A DNA stretch of 64,000 bases from Lachnospiraceae bacterium. Lineage in GTDB: Bacteria > Bacillota > Clostridia > Lachnospirales > Lachnospiraceae. Below are positions 1 to 8,900 of this stretch, in pieces. Each line of letters starts with the position of its first letter. The first letter of the stretch is position 1. The notes beneath the pieces were generated by a model. It was not told where the DNA came from, did no database searches, and saw only the letters and a program-made list of their open reading frames with translations. A program made the position numbers and the translations under genes. Location of the stretch: the NCBI GenBank assembly GCA_910575555.1, contig CAJTFX010000006.1, positions 1,509 to 65,508 of the forward strand, in the 5' to 3' direction.

Positions 1-522
1 CGCCACTTTCCTGGAAAGTGCGCAGAGCCATGCATGAGCGTTCGGATCTAATTCCTGGGTGACAAGCACCTGGGTGGGGAAAGGGACGGTGCCCTCGATA
101 TAGTAGATTCCGGCATAAGGCTTGGTGATGGAACACCCCTGGGCCCTGAAGTGGCAAAGCAGCTTCCGGGGCCTGGCATCCCGGACAAGGGAAACAGTGA
201 TATCATGGGCCTTAATGGAATCCACCGTCCTTCCGCCGGATTTATAAAGGGCGGCGTAGGCCATGGTCTTGTAATAGACGTCAATGTCCAGAGCGTCTCC
301 CGGAGATTTGTATTCCATAATGTTATGTCCCCGGAACAATTTTCCGATTTCGTTGGAGACGGCAGCAGAGACGTTCTTCTGAATAATCAGCAGGTCAATG
401 GACAGAGGCTTCGTGTTCAGATTGTGTTCCTTGTGAAAAGTCAGGTTCTCCTTGTCCTCCCGCAGCTCCAGGTTCATGGCGGCCACAAAACCGGGATGCC
501 ATTGGATTTTCGTATCCTTCAT
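1..522 (-). CDS. Rpn family PD-(D/E)XK nuclease/putative transposase, copy 1 (cut by window edge)
   Basis: The first of three closely related minus-strand genes; only the N-terminal part (about 174 codons) lies in the window. It matches copy 2 closely with no length change where compared, so the frame appears open. The start at 522 follows an AAAGGA ribosome site in a conserved leader. It contains the EYK (ExK) motif of the PD-(D/E)XK fold in the stretch IMEYKSPGD. Rpn proteins are known as recombination-promoting nucleases, and many are annotated as putative transposases; the activity of this copy is inferred. Copies 1 and 2 stand head to tail with one shared hairpin between them. Confidence 0.75.
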   Translation of the reverse strand, partial: MKDTKIQWHPGFVAAMNLELREDKENLTFHKEHNLNTKPLSIDLLIIQKNVSAAVSNEIGKLFRGHNIMEYKSPGDALDIDVYYKTMAYAALYKSGGRTVDSIKAHDITVSLVRDARPRKLLCHFRAQGCSITKPYAGIYYIEGTVPFPTQVLVTQELDPNAHAWLCALSRKVA

Positions 523-609
523 ATAGATTCCTTTCTTGTAGTATAGCACAAAGTAACGGCAGACAAAAGCATGAAAACTTTCTGGGATAATAAAAAAACG
601 TGTTGTGAT

Positions 610-625
610 GCAGACGGAAGTCTGC
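610..625. repeat. GCAGAC-GRAA-GTCTGC hairpin, shared boundary of Rpn copies 1 and 2
   Basis: A 6-bp stem closes a four-base GRAA-type loop, followed by CCAGAAATGT. The same palindrome and flank recur at 1839, 4292 and 5486, each time at an edge of an Rpn gene unit. Here one copy serves as the upstream edge of copy 1 and the downstream edge of copy 2. Confidence 0.75.
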
Positions 626-643
626 CAGAAATGTGAGAATCTT

Positions 644-685
644 GGTTTGCGGTCTATGGCACGAAGCATAACAGACCGCAAAACC
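644..685. repeat. Inverted repeat downstream of Rpn copy 2
   Basis: The arms GGTTTGCGGTCT and AGACCGCAAAACC enclose a 17-base loop. A near-identical hairpin lies at 4326-4368 downstream of copy 3, so it belongs to the unit. No T-run follows on the minus strand, so a simple intrinsic terminator is not obvious. Confidence 0.7.
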
Positions 686-748
686 TAAAATGCATTAGTT
701 TAAATGATATGAAATTGAAGTGTTTTTCTTTATGAGGAAGAGATGCAT

Positions 749-1750
749 CTATTGAAAAGGAAGCTCAGATGTGATGACTCCCGATAAATAATTATCTGCT
801 TCTGACGGAGAGAGATTGTATTTTTTCATAATTCTGGCTTTAATGTCAGGCTCCGGGTGTCCGAATTCCCGAAGCATGTCGATGGCGCCTTGTATTTTGC
901 CGGTCTGAATGCCCCGCTGTTCACCAGCTTGTTCTCCGATATGAATGCCCATTTGTTCTCCGATTTGGATACCATTCTGCTCTCCAATGTGAATGCCTCT
1001 CTGCTCTCCAATCATAATAGCCTTCTCCCGTTCCTCTTTCAGCATCGCCTCTATCTGAGGCTCCATAATCTCCATTAAAATATCAAACATATTCTCAGCT
1101 CCTTTCCAATGTTCTATCATCTGTTTATTGGCTTTCAGCATGACCGTCAGCACAGAATCGGCAAAGTTCCGGTCCCCGGCTTCCGTAAGGTTTTTCGTCA
1201 GTGTCAGTAATCGTTGGGCAGTGGGTTCCGTCACTTTCCTGGAAAGTGCGCAGAGCCATGCATGAGCGTTCGGATCTAATTCCTGGGTGACAAGCACCTG
1301 TGTGGGGAAGGGGACGGTGCCCTCGATATAGTAGATTCCGGCATATGGCTTTGTGATGGAACACCCCTGGACTCTGAAATGCCGGAATAATTTCCGGGGC
1401 CTGGCATCCCGGACAAGGGAGACCGTGATATCATGGGCCTTAATGGAATCCACCGTCCTTCCGCCGGATTTATAAAGGGCGGCATAGGCCATGGTCTTGT
1501 AATAGACGTCAATGTCCAGAGCGTCTCCCGGAGATTTGTATTCCATAATGTTATGTCCCCGGAACAATTTTCCGATTTCGTTGGAGACGGCAGCAGAGAC
1601 GTTCTTCTGAATAATCAGCAGGTCAATGGACAGGGGCTTCGTGTTCAGATTGTGTTCCTTGTGAAAAGTCAGGTTCTCCCTGTCCTCCCGCAGCTCCAGG
1701 TTCATGGCGGCCACGAAACCGGGATGCCATTGGATTTTCGTATCCTTCAT
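749..1750 (-). CDS. Rpn family PD-(D/E)XK nuclease/putative transposase, copy 2
   Basis: The N-terminal two thirds carries the PD-(D/E)XK-like core with IMEYKSP as the ExK motif and a conserved YYKTMAYAALY helix, as in proteins annotated Rpn or PDDEXK_2 putative transposase. The C-terminal part holds a run of GEQ-containing short repeats (about residues 255-290) and then a helical tail. The start at 1750 (MKDTKIQW) is chosen over 1777 because AAAGGA lies just upstream. Copy 3 is nearly identical but has fewer GEQ repeats. It is probably a selfish or recombination-promoting gene; function is by family only. Confidence 0.8.
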   Translation of the reverse strand: MKDTKIQWHPGFVAAMNLELREDRENLTFHKEHNLNTKPLSIDLLIIQKNVSAAVSNEIGKLFRGHNIMEYKSPGDALDIDVYYKTMAYAALYKSGGRTVDSIKAHDITVSLVRDARPRKLFRHFRVQGCSITKPYAGIYYIEGTVPFPTQVLVTQELDPNAHAWLCALSRKVTEPTAQRLLTLTKNLTEAGDRNFADSVLTVMLKANKQMIEHWKGAENMFDILMEIMEPQIEAMLKEEREKAIMIGEQRGIHIGEQNGIQIGEQMGIHIGEQAGEQRGIQTGKIQGAIDMLREFGHPEPDIKARIMKKYNLSPSEADNYLSGVITSELPFQ

Positions 1751-1838
1751 ATAGATTCCTTTCTTGTAGTATAGCACAAAATAACAGCGGACAAAAGCAT
1801 GAAAACAATTCCGGGATAATAAAAAATCGTGTTATGAT

Positions 1839-1854
1839 GCAGACGAAAGTCTGC
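1839..1854. repeat. GCAGAC-GAAA-GTCTGC hairpin upstream of Rpn copy 2
   Basis: A perfect 6-bp stem with a GAAA loop. The flank that follows matches the one after the 5486 hairpin for about 20 bases (to AATAGAAACTT) and then diverges, marking the upstream edge of the repeated unit. Confidence 0.75.
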
Positions 1855-2007
1855 CAGAAATGTAATAGAAACTTTGTGTATTTTATCTTAGCATAGTGTA
1901 AAAAGTCTGTCAAAGCAAAAATGAGGAAGAATTGAAAAATAAAGTCCATATGACTGTGGGTAAGCAGAACTTTAAAAGTATAAAAAATCCTTTTTCGGCA
2001 AAAATTA

Positions 2008-2036
2008 TTGCAATATTGAAGAAAAAATGCTAGAAT
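2008..2036 (+). promoter_or_regulatory. Sigma-A-type promoter
   Basis: TTGCAA, 17 bases, TAGAAT: close to the housekeeping consensus with ideal spacing. It lies in an otherwise gene-free AT-rich stretch (1864-2195). The transcript would start near 2043 and meet an intrinsic terminator at 2148-2170 before the dGTPase remnant. It may serve the old dGTPase gene or a short RNA. Confidence 0.5.
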
Positions 2037-2147
2037 AATAAAAGAAATTTTGAAAATAAATAGTGAAAACATGAATATTTTTGCTGAATTACATACGTAA
2101 ATACAGAATACAGCCCGTTTAGTAGAAGTGTCAGATTGTTGAAACAC

Positions 2148-2170
2148 AGCCCTTTGAGAAGGGCTTTTTA
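2148..2170 (+). terminator. Intrinsic terminator
   Basis: AGCCCTT, a TGAG loop and AAGGGCT run directly into a short T-run. It lies about 35 bases upstream of the dGTPase remnant start, so it ends an upstream transcript or acts as an attenuator. Confidence 0.7.
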
Positions 2171-2204
2171 TATTCAAGAGCATGTTTAACGGAGGATGGG
2201 ATAT

Positions 2205-3453
2205 ATGAACCAATTACATTGGGAAAAATTGCTTTGCAAAAGCAGAAAAAGAAATTCAAATAGTTTAGTAAAACAGGATACAGCATCGGTAATAGTAAGA
2301 AATGCATTTGAAGCGGATTATGACAGAATTGTTGGATCGTCTTCTGTAAGAAGGCTTCAGGATAAGGCGCAGGTATTTCCGCTGCAGAAAAATGATTTTA
2401 CGTGAACCAGGTTGACCCATTCTATAGAGGTATCAGCAATGGCGCGTTCATTGGGAAAAGCCGTAGGAAAACAACTTGAAAAGAAAGAAGAATCTTTCAC
2501 AGAAGATATGACAGATGAGCTGGCAGCTTTGCTTCAGACAGCAGGATTGATTCATGATCTTGGGAACCCTCCTTTTGGCCATTATGGAGAAACAGTGATA
2601 AGACAGTGGTTTTGTGGATGGTTTGAGTCTAACAAGTTTTTAAAAAAAGAAATATTTTTAACAGAACAAGAAAAGAAAGATTTTATTTTCTTCGATGGCA
2701 ATGTGCAAAATTTAAGAATCGTTACAAAATTGCAGATATTAAATGATGCTTATGGGGCGAATTTTACATATGGAACATTAGCGACGATTATAAAATACCC
2801 ATGGCGATCTGATTCAAAGGCTACAACAGAAAAGAATAAATTTGGCTATTTTAAATCAGAAGAACAATTAGTAGAGGAAATCCGAAAGGCAATGGGTTTG
2901 TCTGATGGGCAGCGTCATCCGGCGACATTTCTTTTAGAGGCTGCGGATGATATTATTTATGTTTGTGATGATATAGAGGATGGTGTGAAGAAAGGATATA
3001 TTCCTTGGGAATTGGTATATAATACCATTAAGAAACAATTTGACAGTGATGAATATCAGGAACTTTATGAAAAAATGGAAAGTAAGGCTCCTGATGAGAA
3101 CATAGAAGAAGGGGATAAAATTTTGTCAAGGGTTCGTATTTTCAGGAATTTCACGCAGGGGTATTTATTTGAAATAGCCATTAATGAGTTTATGAAGCAT
3201 TATGACAGCATTATCAGCGGAACTTATAAGAAAGAATTGTTGGATTCTAAAAAGGATTTTGTGGATTATTTAAAGAAGAGTGTAACAGGAAAATATTGCT
3301 TTACATGATTATGATCAGAATGGGCAGAAGAAATTGAAAGATATCAGTATGTATGATAAATTGCACTTAGTGGTGGATTTTATTTCCGGGATGACAGATT
3401 CCTATGCAGTTAACCTGTATAAAGAATTAACAGGGATAAGTCTTCCGCAATAA
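2205..3453 (+). pseudogene. dgt: dGTPase (HD-domain deoxynucleoside triphosphohydrolase), disrupted
   Basis: Three pieces of one dGTPase are recognisable. The N-terminus runs to LQKNDFT, then an in-frame TGA falls where the family has VRTRLTHS (ACG TGA ACC, consistent with a CGA-to-TGA change). The reading frame then continues through THSIEVS, the metal-binding IHDLGNPPFGH motif and AADDIIY to 3308. The conserved C-terminal stretch VVDFISGMTDSYAVNLY follows in another frame near 3367-3453, so a frameshift and probable internal loss have occurred there. The start at 2205 has GGAGG nine bases upstream. dGTPases hydrolyse dGTP to deoxyguanosine and tripolyphosphate and some act against phage; this copy is expected to be inactive. 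Confidence 0.85.
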
Positions 3454-3551
3454 AATATTATTGAGGGAGTGTTAAGTTACTGAGAAATACAGGGTGTAGA
3501 GACGACTGGAAAGGATCATATGATTAACATTTTTTGAATAATCATATAAAT

Positions 3552-4241
3552 ATGAACATGAAACAATTAAAAGAAATTATGTATTTGTATTTAAAAAATC
3601 ATCCTCCTGCCTTGGAATTATTTTATATTTTGGAGAAGGCGGGTGATGTATATTTGATAGGCGGTGTTTTAAGGGAGTATAAGGATAATAATGCCATTTT
3701 GAATTTGAGAGATGTTGATATTATTATTGATGTGCAGAACATTGAATACTGGGAAAAAATATTGTCTGAATTCGAAGTTAGGAAAAATCGTTTCGGAGGA
3801 TATAAATTATGTTGTTCCGGTTTGATTGTAGACATCTGGCCTCTGGATGAAACCTGGGCATATAAAAAACAGATCGTAAAATGCAGTCCGGCAGAGTATG
3901 TTGAGTCTCTTATTTATACTGTTTTTTTGAATATTGATGCCATAGTATATGATATGAAAAGGGATATTTGGTATGATGGTGGCTATAAAGAGGCAATGAG
4001 AACCCGAGTGTTAGATGTAGTTTTAGAATGCAATCCGGAAATACCTTTGAATATAGTACGGGCTATGGTATTAAAGGAAAGATACAAAATGACTTATTCA
4101 AAAAAATTAAAAGAAATCATTGTAAAAGAAAGAGAAAAAAGTAGAGAATTTTCTGGTTTATTGATGGATATTCAATTTGCACGATATAAAAAAGAAATAC
4201 TGTCGAAAGAAACGATAGAGAAAGAACTTATGCAAATATAG
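3552..4241 (+). CDS. Nucleotidyltransferase-superfamily protein (polyA-polymerase/CCA-enzyme head-like)
   Basis: About 229 residues. Near the N-terminus LIGGVLREYK followed by LRDVDIIID matches the GG...R...DxD layout of the head domain of class II CCA-adding and polyA polymerases, which binds metal and nucleotide. The RNA-binding body of true CCA enzymes is lacking, so it is a minimal stand-alone transferase of unknown substrate. The gene is AT-rich and lies between a dGTPase remnant and an Rpn unit, an accessory context. The start is uncertain: an AAAGGA site precedes an ATG at 3519 that is out of frame by one base across a run of six T (3530-3535), so a homopolymer change may have shortened the protein. 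Confidence 0.6.
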   Translation: MNMKQLKEIMYLYLKNHPPALELFYILEKAGDVYLIGGVLREYKDNNAILNLRDVDIIIDVQNIEYWEKILSEFEVRKNRFGGYKLCCSGLIVDIWPLDETWAYKKQIVKCSPAEYVESLIYTVFLNIDAIVYDMKRDIWYDGGYKEAMRTRVLDVVLECNPEIPLNIVRAMVLKERYKMTYSKKLKEIIVKEREKSREFSGLLMDIQFARYKKEILSKETIEKELMQI

Positions 4242-4291
4242 GGTTTGGTTATATTTGCAGTTCCTTTTAAGTAGGAAGTCTACTCTGTAAC

Positions 4292-4307
4292 GCAGACGAA
4301 AGTCTGC
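4292..4307. repeat. GCAGAC-GAAA-GTCTGC hairpin downstream of Rpn copy 3
   Basis: Same palindrome as at 610, 1839 and 5486; it marks the downstream edge of the third unit. Confidence 0.75.
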
Positions 4308-4325
4308 CAGAGATATGAGGATCTT

Positions 4326-4368
4326 GGTTTAGCGGTCTATGACATGAAGCATAACAGACCGCCAAACC
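4326..4368. repeat. Inverted repeat downstream of Rpn copy 3
   Basis: GGTTTAGCGGTCT pairs with AGACCGCCAAACC around a loop whose sequence is shared with the hairpin at 644-685. The conserved loop suggests that the whole element was copied with the gene. Confidence 0.7.
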
Positions 4369-4422
4369 TAAAATTCATTAGTTATAAATGAAATGTTATT
4401 TCTTTATGAGGAAGAGATGCAT

Positions 4423-5352
4423 CTATTGAAAAGGAAGCTCAGATGGGATAACTTTAGATAAATAATCATCTGCTTCTGACGGAGAGAGATTGTATTTTTT
4501 CATAATTCTGGCTTTAATGTCAGACTCCGGGTGTCCGAATTCCCGAAGCGTGTCGATGGCGCCTTGTATTTTGCCGGTCTGAATGCCCAGCTGTTCCCCA
4601 TTCTGCTCTCCAATCATAATAGCCTTCTCCCGTTCCTCTTTCAGCATCGCCTCTATCTGAGGCTCCATAATCTCCATTAAAATATCAAACATACTCTCAG
4701 CTCCTTTCCAATGTTCTATCATCTGTTTATTAGCTTTCAGCATAACCGTCAGCACAGAATCGGCAAAGTTCCGGTCCCCGGCTTCCGTAAGGCTTTTCGT
4801 CAGTGTAAGCAGTCGTTGGGCAGTGGGTTCCGTCACTTTCCTGGAAAGTGCGCAGAGCCATGCATGAGCGTTCGGATCTAATTCCTGGGTGACAAGCACC
4901 TGCGTGGGGAAGGGGACGGTGCCCTCGATATAGTAGATTCCGGCATATGGCTTGGTGATGGAACACCCCTGGACTCTGAAATGCCGGAATAATTTCCGGG
5001 GCCTGGCGTCCCGGACAAGGGAAACAGTGATGTCATGGGCCTTAATGGAATCCACCGTCCTTCCGCCGGATTTATAAAGGGCGGCATAGGCCATGGTCTT
5101 GTAATAGACGTCAATGTCCAGAGCGTCTCCCGGAGATTTGTATTCCATAATGTTATGTCCCCGGAACAATTTTCCGATTTCGTTGGAGACGGCAGCAGAG
5201 ACGTTCTTCTGAATAATCAGCAGGTCAATGGACAGGGGCTTCGTGTTCAGATTGTGTTCCTTGTGAAAAGTCAGGTTCTCCCTGTCCTCCCGCAGCTCCA
5301 GGTTCATGGCGGCCACGAAACCGGGATGCCATTGGATTTTCGTATCTTTCAT
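4423..5352 (-). CDS. Rpn family PD-(D/E)XK nuclease/putative transposase, copy 3
   Basis: 309 residues, nearly identical to copy 2 across the nuclease core (EYK motif, YYKTMAYAALY). The main difference is the C-terminal GEQ repeat region, which is contracted here to two GEQ units. The tail (NLSPSEAD...SELPFQ) is conserved. The start at 5352 has AAAGGA upstream, so the longer frames from 5379 or 5457 are not needed. Same inferred role as copy 2. Confidence 0.8.
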   Translation of the reverse strand: MKDTKIQWHPGFVAAMNLELREDRENLTFHKEHNLNTKPLSIDLLIIQKNVSAAVSNEIGKLFRGHNIMEYKSPGDALDIDVYYKTMAYAALYKSGGRTVDSIKAHDITVSLVRDARPRKLFRHFRVQGCSITKPYAGIYYIEGTVPFPTQVLVTQELDPNAHAWLCALSRKVTEPTAQRLLTLTKSLTEAGDRNFADSVLTVMLKANKQMIEHWKGAESMFDILMEIMEPQIEAMLKEEREKAIMIGEQNGEQLGIQTGKIQGAIDTLREFGHPESDIKARIMKKYNLSPSEADDYLSKVIPSELPFQ

Positions 5353-5485
5353 ATAGATTCCTTTCTTGTAGTATAGCACAAAATAACAGCAGGCAAAAGC
5401 ATGAAAAATTTCCGGGATAAAAACAAATGCCGGCGGGAGATGTAAATAATAAAACAAGGTTTCAGCGGGAAGCCCGCGTTGTGAT

Positions 5486-5501
5486 GCAGATGAAAGTCTG
5501 C
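5486..5501. repeat. GCAGAT-GAAA-GTCTGC hairpin upstream of Rpn copy 3
   Basis: A variant of the edge palindrome with one G-T pair, followed by the same CCAGAAATGTAATAGAAACTT flank as at 1852. Confidence 0.7.
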
Positions 5502-5693
5502 CAGAAATGTAATAGAAACTTCGTTTGCCCTATCGTATCATAGAGACAGTTGGTTGTCAAAGCAGATTTTCAGTAGGAAGATAAAAAATACAGGCAAAAA
5601 GTACTGCATTTTCCAGGACGCTGTATAAATTTCCGGGAATCTAAAAAAAATATAAAAGAAATTCGTAAAAAAATAGCTTTCTTGCGAAATATG

Positions 5694-5702
5694 TGTTATA
5701 AT
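5694..5702 (+). promoter_or_regulatory. Extended -10 promoter (TGTTATAAT) upstream of the surface operon
   Basis: TGN followed by TATAAT gives an extended -10 element; the -35 is weak. It lies about 240 bases before the 2437-residue surface protein gene, the first gene of a three-gene operon, leaving a long leader that contains an inverted repeat. Confidence 0.45.
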
Positions 5703-5703
5703 T

Positions 5704-5833
5704 TCTAAACGGAGTATTACATCCGGAACAGTCAGGCTACGGTTCTACCACTACTACAAAAGATAAAGCTGTTCCGGATGTGGTTCTTCGTATTCTTTAC
5801 GGCATTTATAAGGAAAATCCAGGGAAATCATGA
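5704..5833 (+). other. Coding-like remnant in the surface operon leader
   Basis: One frame is open from just after a stop near 5698 to a TGA at 5831. It reads like protein (SGYGSTTTTKD, AVPDVVLRILYGIY) but has no start codon or ribosome site. It may be the tail of a deleted gene. The family is not recognised. Confidence 0.25.
5719..5781 (+). repeat. Inverted repeat in the surface operon leader
   Basis: ACATCCGGAACAG (5719-5731) is perfectly complementary to CTGTTCCGGATGT (5769-5781) across 37 bases. No T-run follows, so it is not a simple terminator. It could be a protein-binding or RNA structure. Confidence 0.55.
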
Positions 5834-5944
5834 AAAAACAGTGAAAATGGTTAACGAAACAGGCAAAATTGCCGAAAAAAATTAATAATATAGATATAGA
5901 TAGAACGAAATATGCATGTGGGATGAAGCAAGGAGGAATGAGCG

Positions 5945-8900
5945 ATGTATAAGGATATTGGGAAGAGGATCATGGCGTTGCTGCTGAGCGTCTGTATGAT
6001 AGCCGGGATGGTGGATTTGTCCGGGTTTACGGTGCATGCAGAAGGTATTGTGCAGATAGGCAGCGTGGAGGTTACAGATACAGATATTACATATGATGGA
6101 ACTAAGAAGAAACCTAACATTGTAGTTAAGGATTATTCAGATACTCCAATAGATTCAGGATTTTCTATAAGTTATGGAGAAAATATTCATGTAAATACGG
6201 GGGGGACAGTTACAGTTACTGGAGATGGTGTGACGTGTGCTGGAACAGCGACCACAACATTTCCGATTAAAGCGAAGGATTTTAGTTCGTCAGCAAGTGT
6301 AACGGTAGTTGAACCAATGAAGTATGTGCAGGGAAGCGGTATAAATATTCTGCCTGAAGAAATGTTGGTAGAAGATGCCGGGAATGCATTAAATTCAGGA
6401 ACAGATTATACTTATACATTAAGTGATAATAATATGGGAACTGCTGATTCTAATCCTAAAACAGTGACAGTAACAGTGACAGGAATCGGAGATTACACGG
6501 GAACAGCGACAGGGAGTTACCAGATAACAAGAATTGAGGGGGAAAAATTTCAATTACAGGATACCGGTGGTGTGTCTTCGTGGGTAGTGGTATATAATGG
6601 AAAAACACAGGAATTGCCGTTGGCACAATTAGGCAATTTGAAAGTGACATATGATGGAATTAATGATATAAAGCCGGAAGAATATGAGTTTCGCTATAGA
6701 AATACAGATCGTGCCAGCCGAGGAGATACTAAGGCTCAGGTATATGCATTGGGCAAAGGAAAGCGATTTGGACAGCTCGAAAGTAATCCGATTGAATTTA
6801 CAGTAAGAAAGAGTCTTACAGCAGGAAACAACTATGATGTCAGCAAGCAGATACAGGCAGATCCCATACCTGCGAAACCTTATCAGGGTCCTGCAAATCC
6901 TGTGGAGCTTACAGAGGATGATATTAAGTTATACGATCCTGATTATGGAAGAGAGAAACCTTTAGTGCTTGGGGAAGATTATACAATAGGAAGCTATACA
7001 CGTCCTACGACTGCAAATGGCCAGGGTAAAGCCAGTGTCACTATTAATGGTATAGGCGGTTATGTGGGAAGCATGAAATTGGAATTTGAAATTTATTCTC
7101 CTACATTGGCCAGTATAGGCGTAAAAGCTGAAGGGACGTTTGTTTACGATCGTGAATCCAAGAAAGATAAAGTAAATGTTGTAGTGGGAGATGGTGTAAC
7201 TTATATAGAGGGAACAGACTATACCCTTGAATATTCAACCAGAACTAATCATACGGATGCAGGTGAGCATTCGATTACTGTCAGATCAACAGGTACCGGA
7301 AAAATACAGGCAGGCAGTACGGCTGAAGTAAAATATACAATTGCAAAAAGAAGTATAGCGCCAGGTAATGATGTTACTGTCAGTGATGTGGCGGATTCTT
7401 ATGTGTATAACGGCACAGCCCACAAGCCGACTCCCGCAGTCTCTTATAAAGGTCAGAATTTGTCAGCATCAGAGGTAGAATATTCTTATGAGAATAATAT
7501 AAATGCCGGAACAGAAGCCAAGGTAATAGTAACAGGCAAGGGGAATTTTACCGGAAGTGTTACTAAGCAATTTACCATAAATGCATTGCCGATTTCGGAA
7601 GATAATATAAGCGTGACTAATTTTGATGCGAGCAAAAAGTACGAAGGAAAACCGATTGAGCAGTCTAGTATTAACGTAAGCTTAAAACAGGGCAGCGTGT
7701 CGAAACCTCTTACAAAAGGTAGAGACTACGAGATTACCTATGAAGATAATCTGAATGTTGGTAACGCAACAATGAAAATTAATGGTATCGGTAATTACAG
7801 TGGCACCGTTAGCAAAATATTTGAGATTACTAAAAGGAATATTACAGATGGAACTTCTATTAGGGTCAGTTCACCTGTAATTTATACTGGAAATGTGATC
7901 GTGCCTCCAGTGACAATTACTTTGGGAACAGTGACCTTAACTGAGGATAAAGATTTTACTTTGGAATCAGTTGGAAATCCAATTAACGCCCAGAAACAGG
8001 CAGAAGTTAGGATTGTTGGAAAGGACAATTTTGAGGGCGAAACAACAGGAAAATTTGATATTGAAGCCCGTAGTATAGATTCAGAATACCTGACAGTGAC
8101 AGCAACAGGAATATCATTGGAAGATGAAAATTTCAGCGAAATTTCGAATGCAAATTTAAATGAAATTTTCTATAAATTTGAAGAAAAAGAAGGCGGTGTT
8201 GTAACTAAAGATTTAAAAATTAGTTATAATGGAGATGGTGTTTCGTGGAATTTTGGAGAAGGAGATTATACGATTGTCCATAATGATAATAATCAACCAG
8301 GAACAGCCACACTGCGCATCACGGGAGTAGACAACTGGAAGGGAACCAAGACTTTAGAGTACAGAATCAGAGGAGATTTAAGTGATTTTGATACTACAAC
8401 CCCATTGACGGAAATTATCACCCATCCCCAGACTTATATCGGAAGTCCGGTGAAGCCGGTTGATACAGAGGTTATATTTAACGGAAACAAGCTGACGCAT
8501 GAGAAAGATTACACCATTGAAAATTATACAACCATTAATGTAACAACAGAGGCCACCGGAAAAGCCACTGCTGATATCATTGGTACAGGAGATTATTATA
8601 ATAAAGCAAACGTAGAGTTTGACATAGTTCCCCTGAATTTATCAACAGATGATTTAGAAAAGAATGAGTATGATATTGCATTGCCGGCAGGAATAACTGG
8701 TATTGCAGGAACTTACATTTATTCCGGGATGCCCATTGAGCCAAAACCGGAAATCACTCATTTCGGGAAAACGTTGACGAGCGATACAGATTACACCGTA
8801 GAATATAATACAGATACAGACACGGGCGCAGGAATTAAGGTAGGTCCTCAGAAATTGAAAGTAAAGGGCAGCCCTGATAATTATACAGGTGAAAAAGAGG

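Larger units (their letters stand above)
610..1854 (-). mobile_element. Hairpin-bounded Rpn unit (copy 2)
   Basis: One gene, one downstream inverted repeat and a GCAGAC/GTCTGC hairpin at each edge; the distance between hairpins is about 1229 bases. The same arrangement recurs at 4292-5501 (about 1194 bases), and half of it at the window's left edge. No target-site duplication or classical transposase (DDE, tyrosine or serine recombinase) is visible, so mobility is inferred from copy number and conserved borders only. Confidence 0.4.
4292..5501 (-). mobile_element. Hairpin-bounded Rpn unit (copy 3)
   Basis: A complete isolated unit: edge hairpin, inner inverted repeat, gene, edge hairpin. It lies about 2.4 kb from copies 1 and 2. 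Its borders match those of copy 2, while the DNA outside differs, which suggests dispersal as a unit. No target duplication was detected by eye. Confidence 0.4.

Noticed and set aside
151-546. Plus-strand open frames opposite the Rpn genes (also at 1433 and 5035)
   Set aside because: They recur only because the opposite strand is repeated, and no ribosome site precedes them.
5852-5878. Possible sigma-28 promoter (TAAC-N15-GCCGAAAA) before the giant surface gene
   Set aside because: The -10 departs from the consensus at the T and last positions, and an extended -10 sigma-A element is present upstream.
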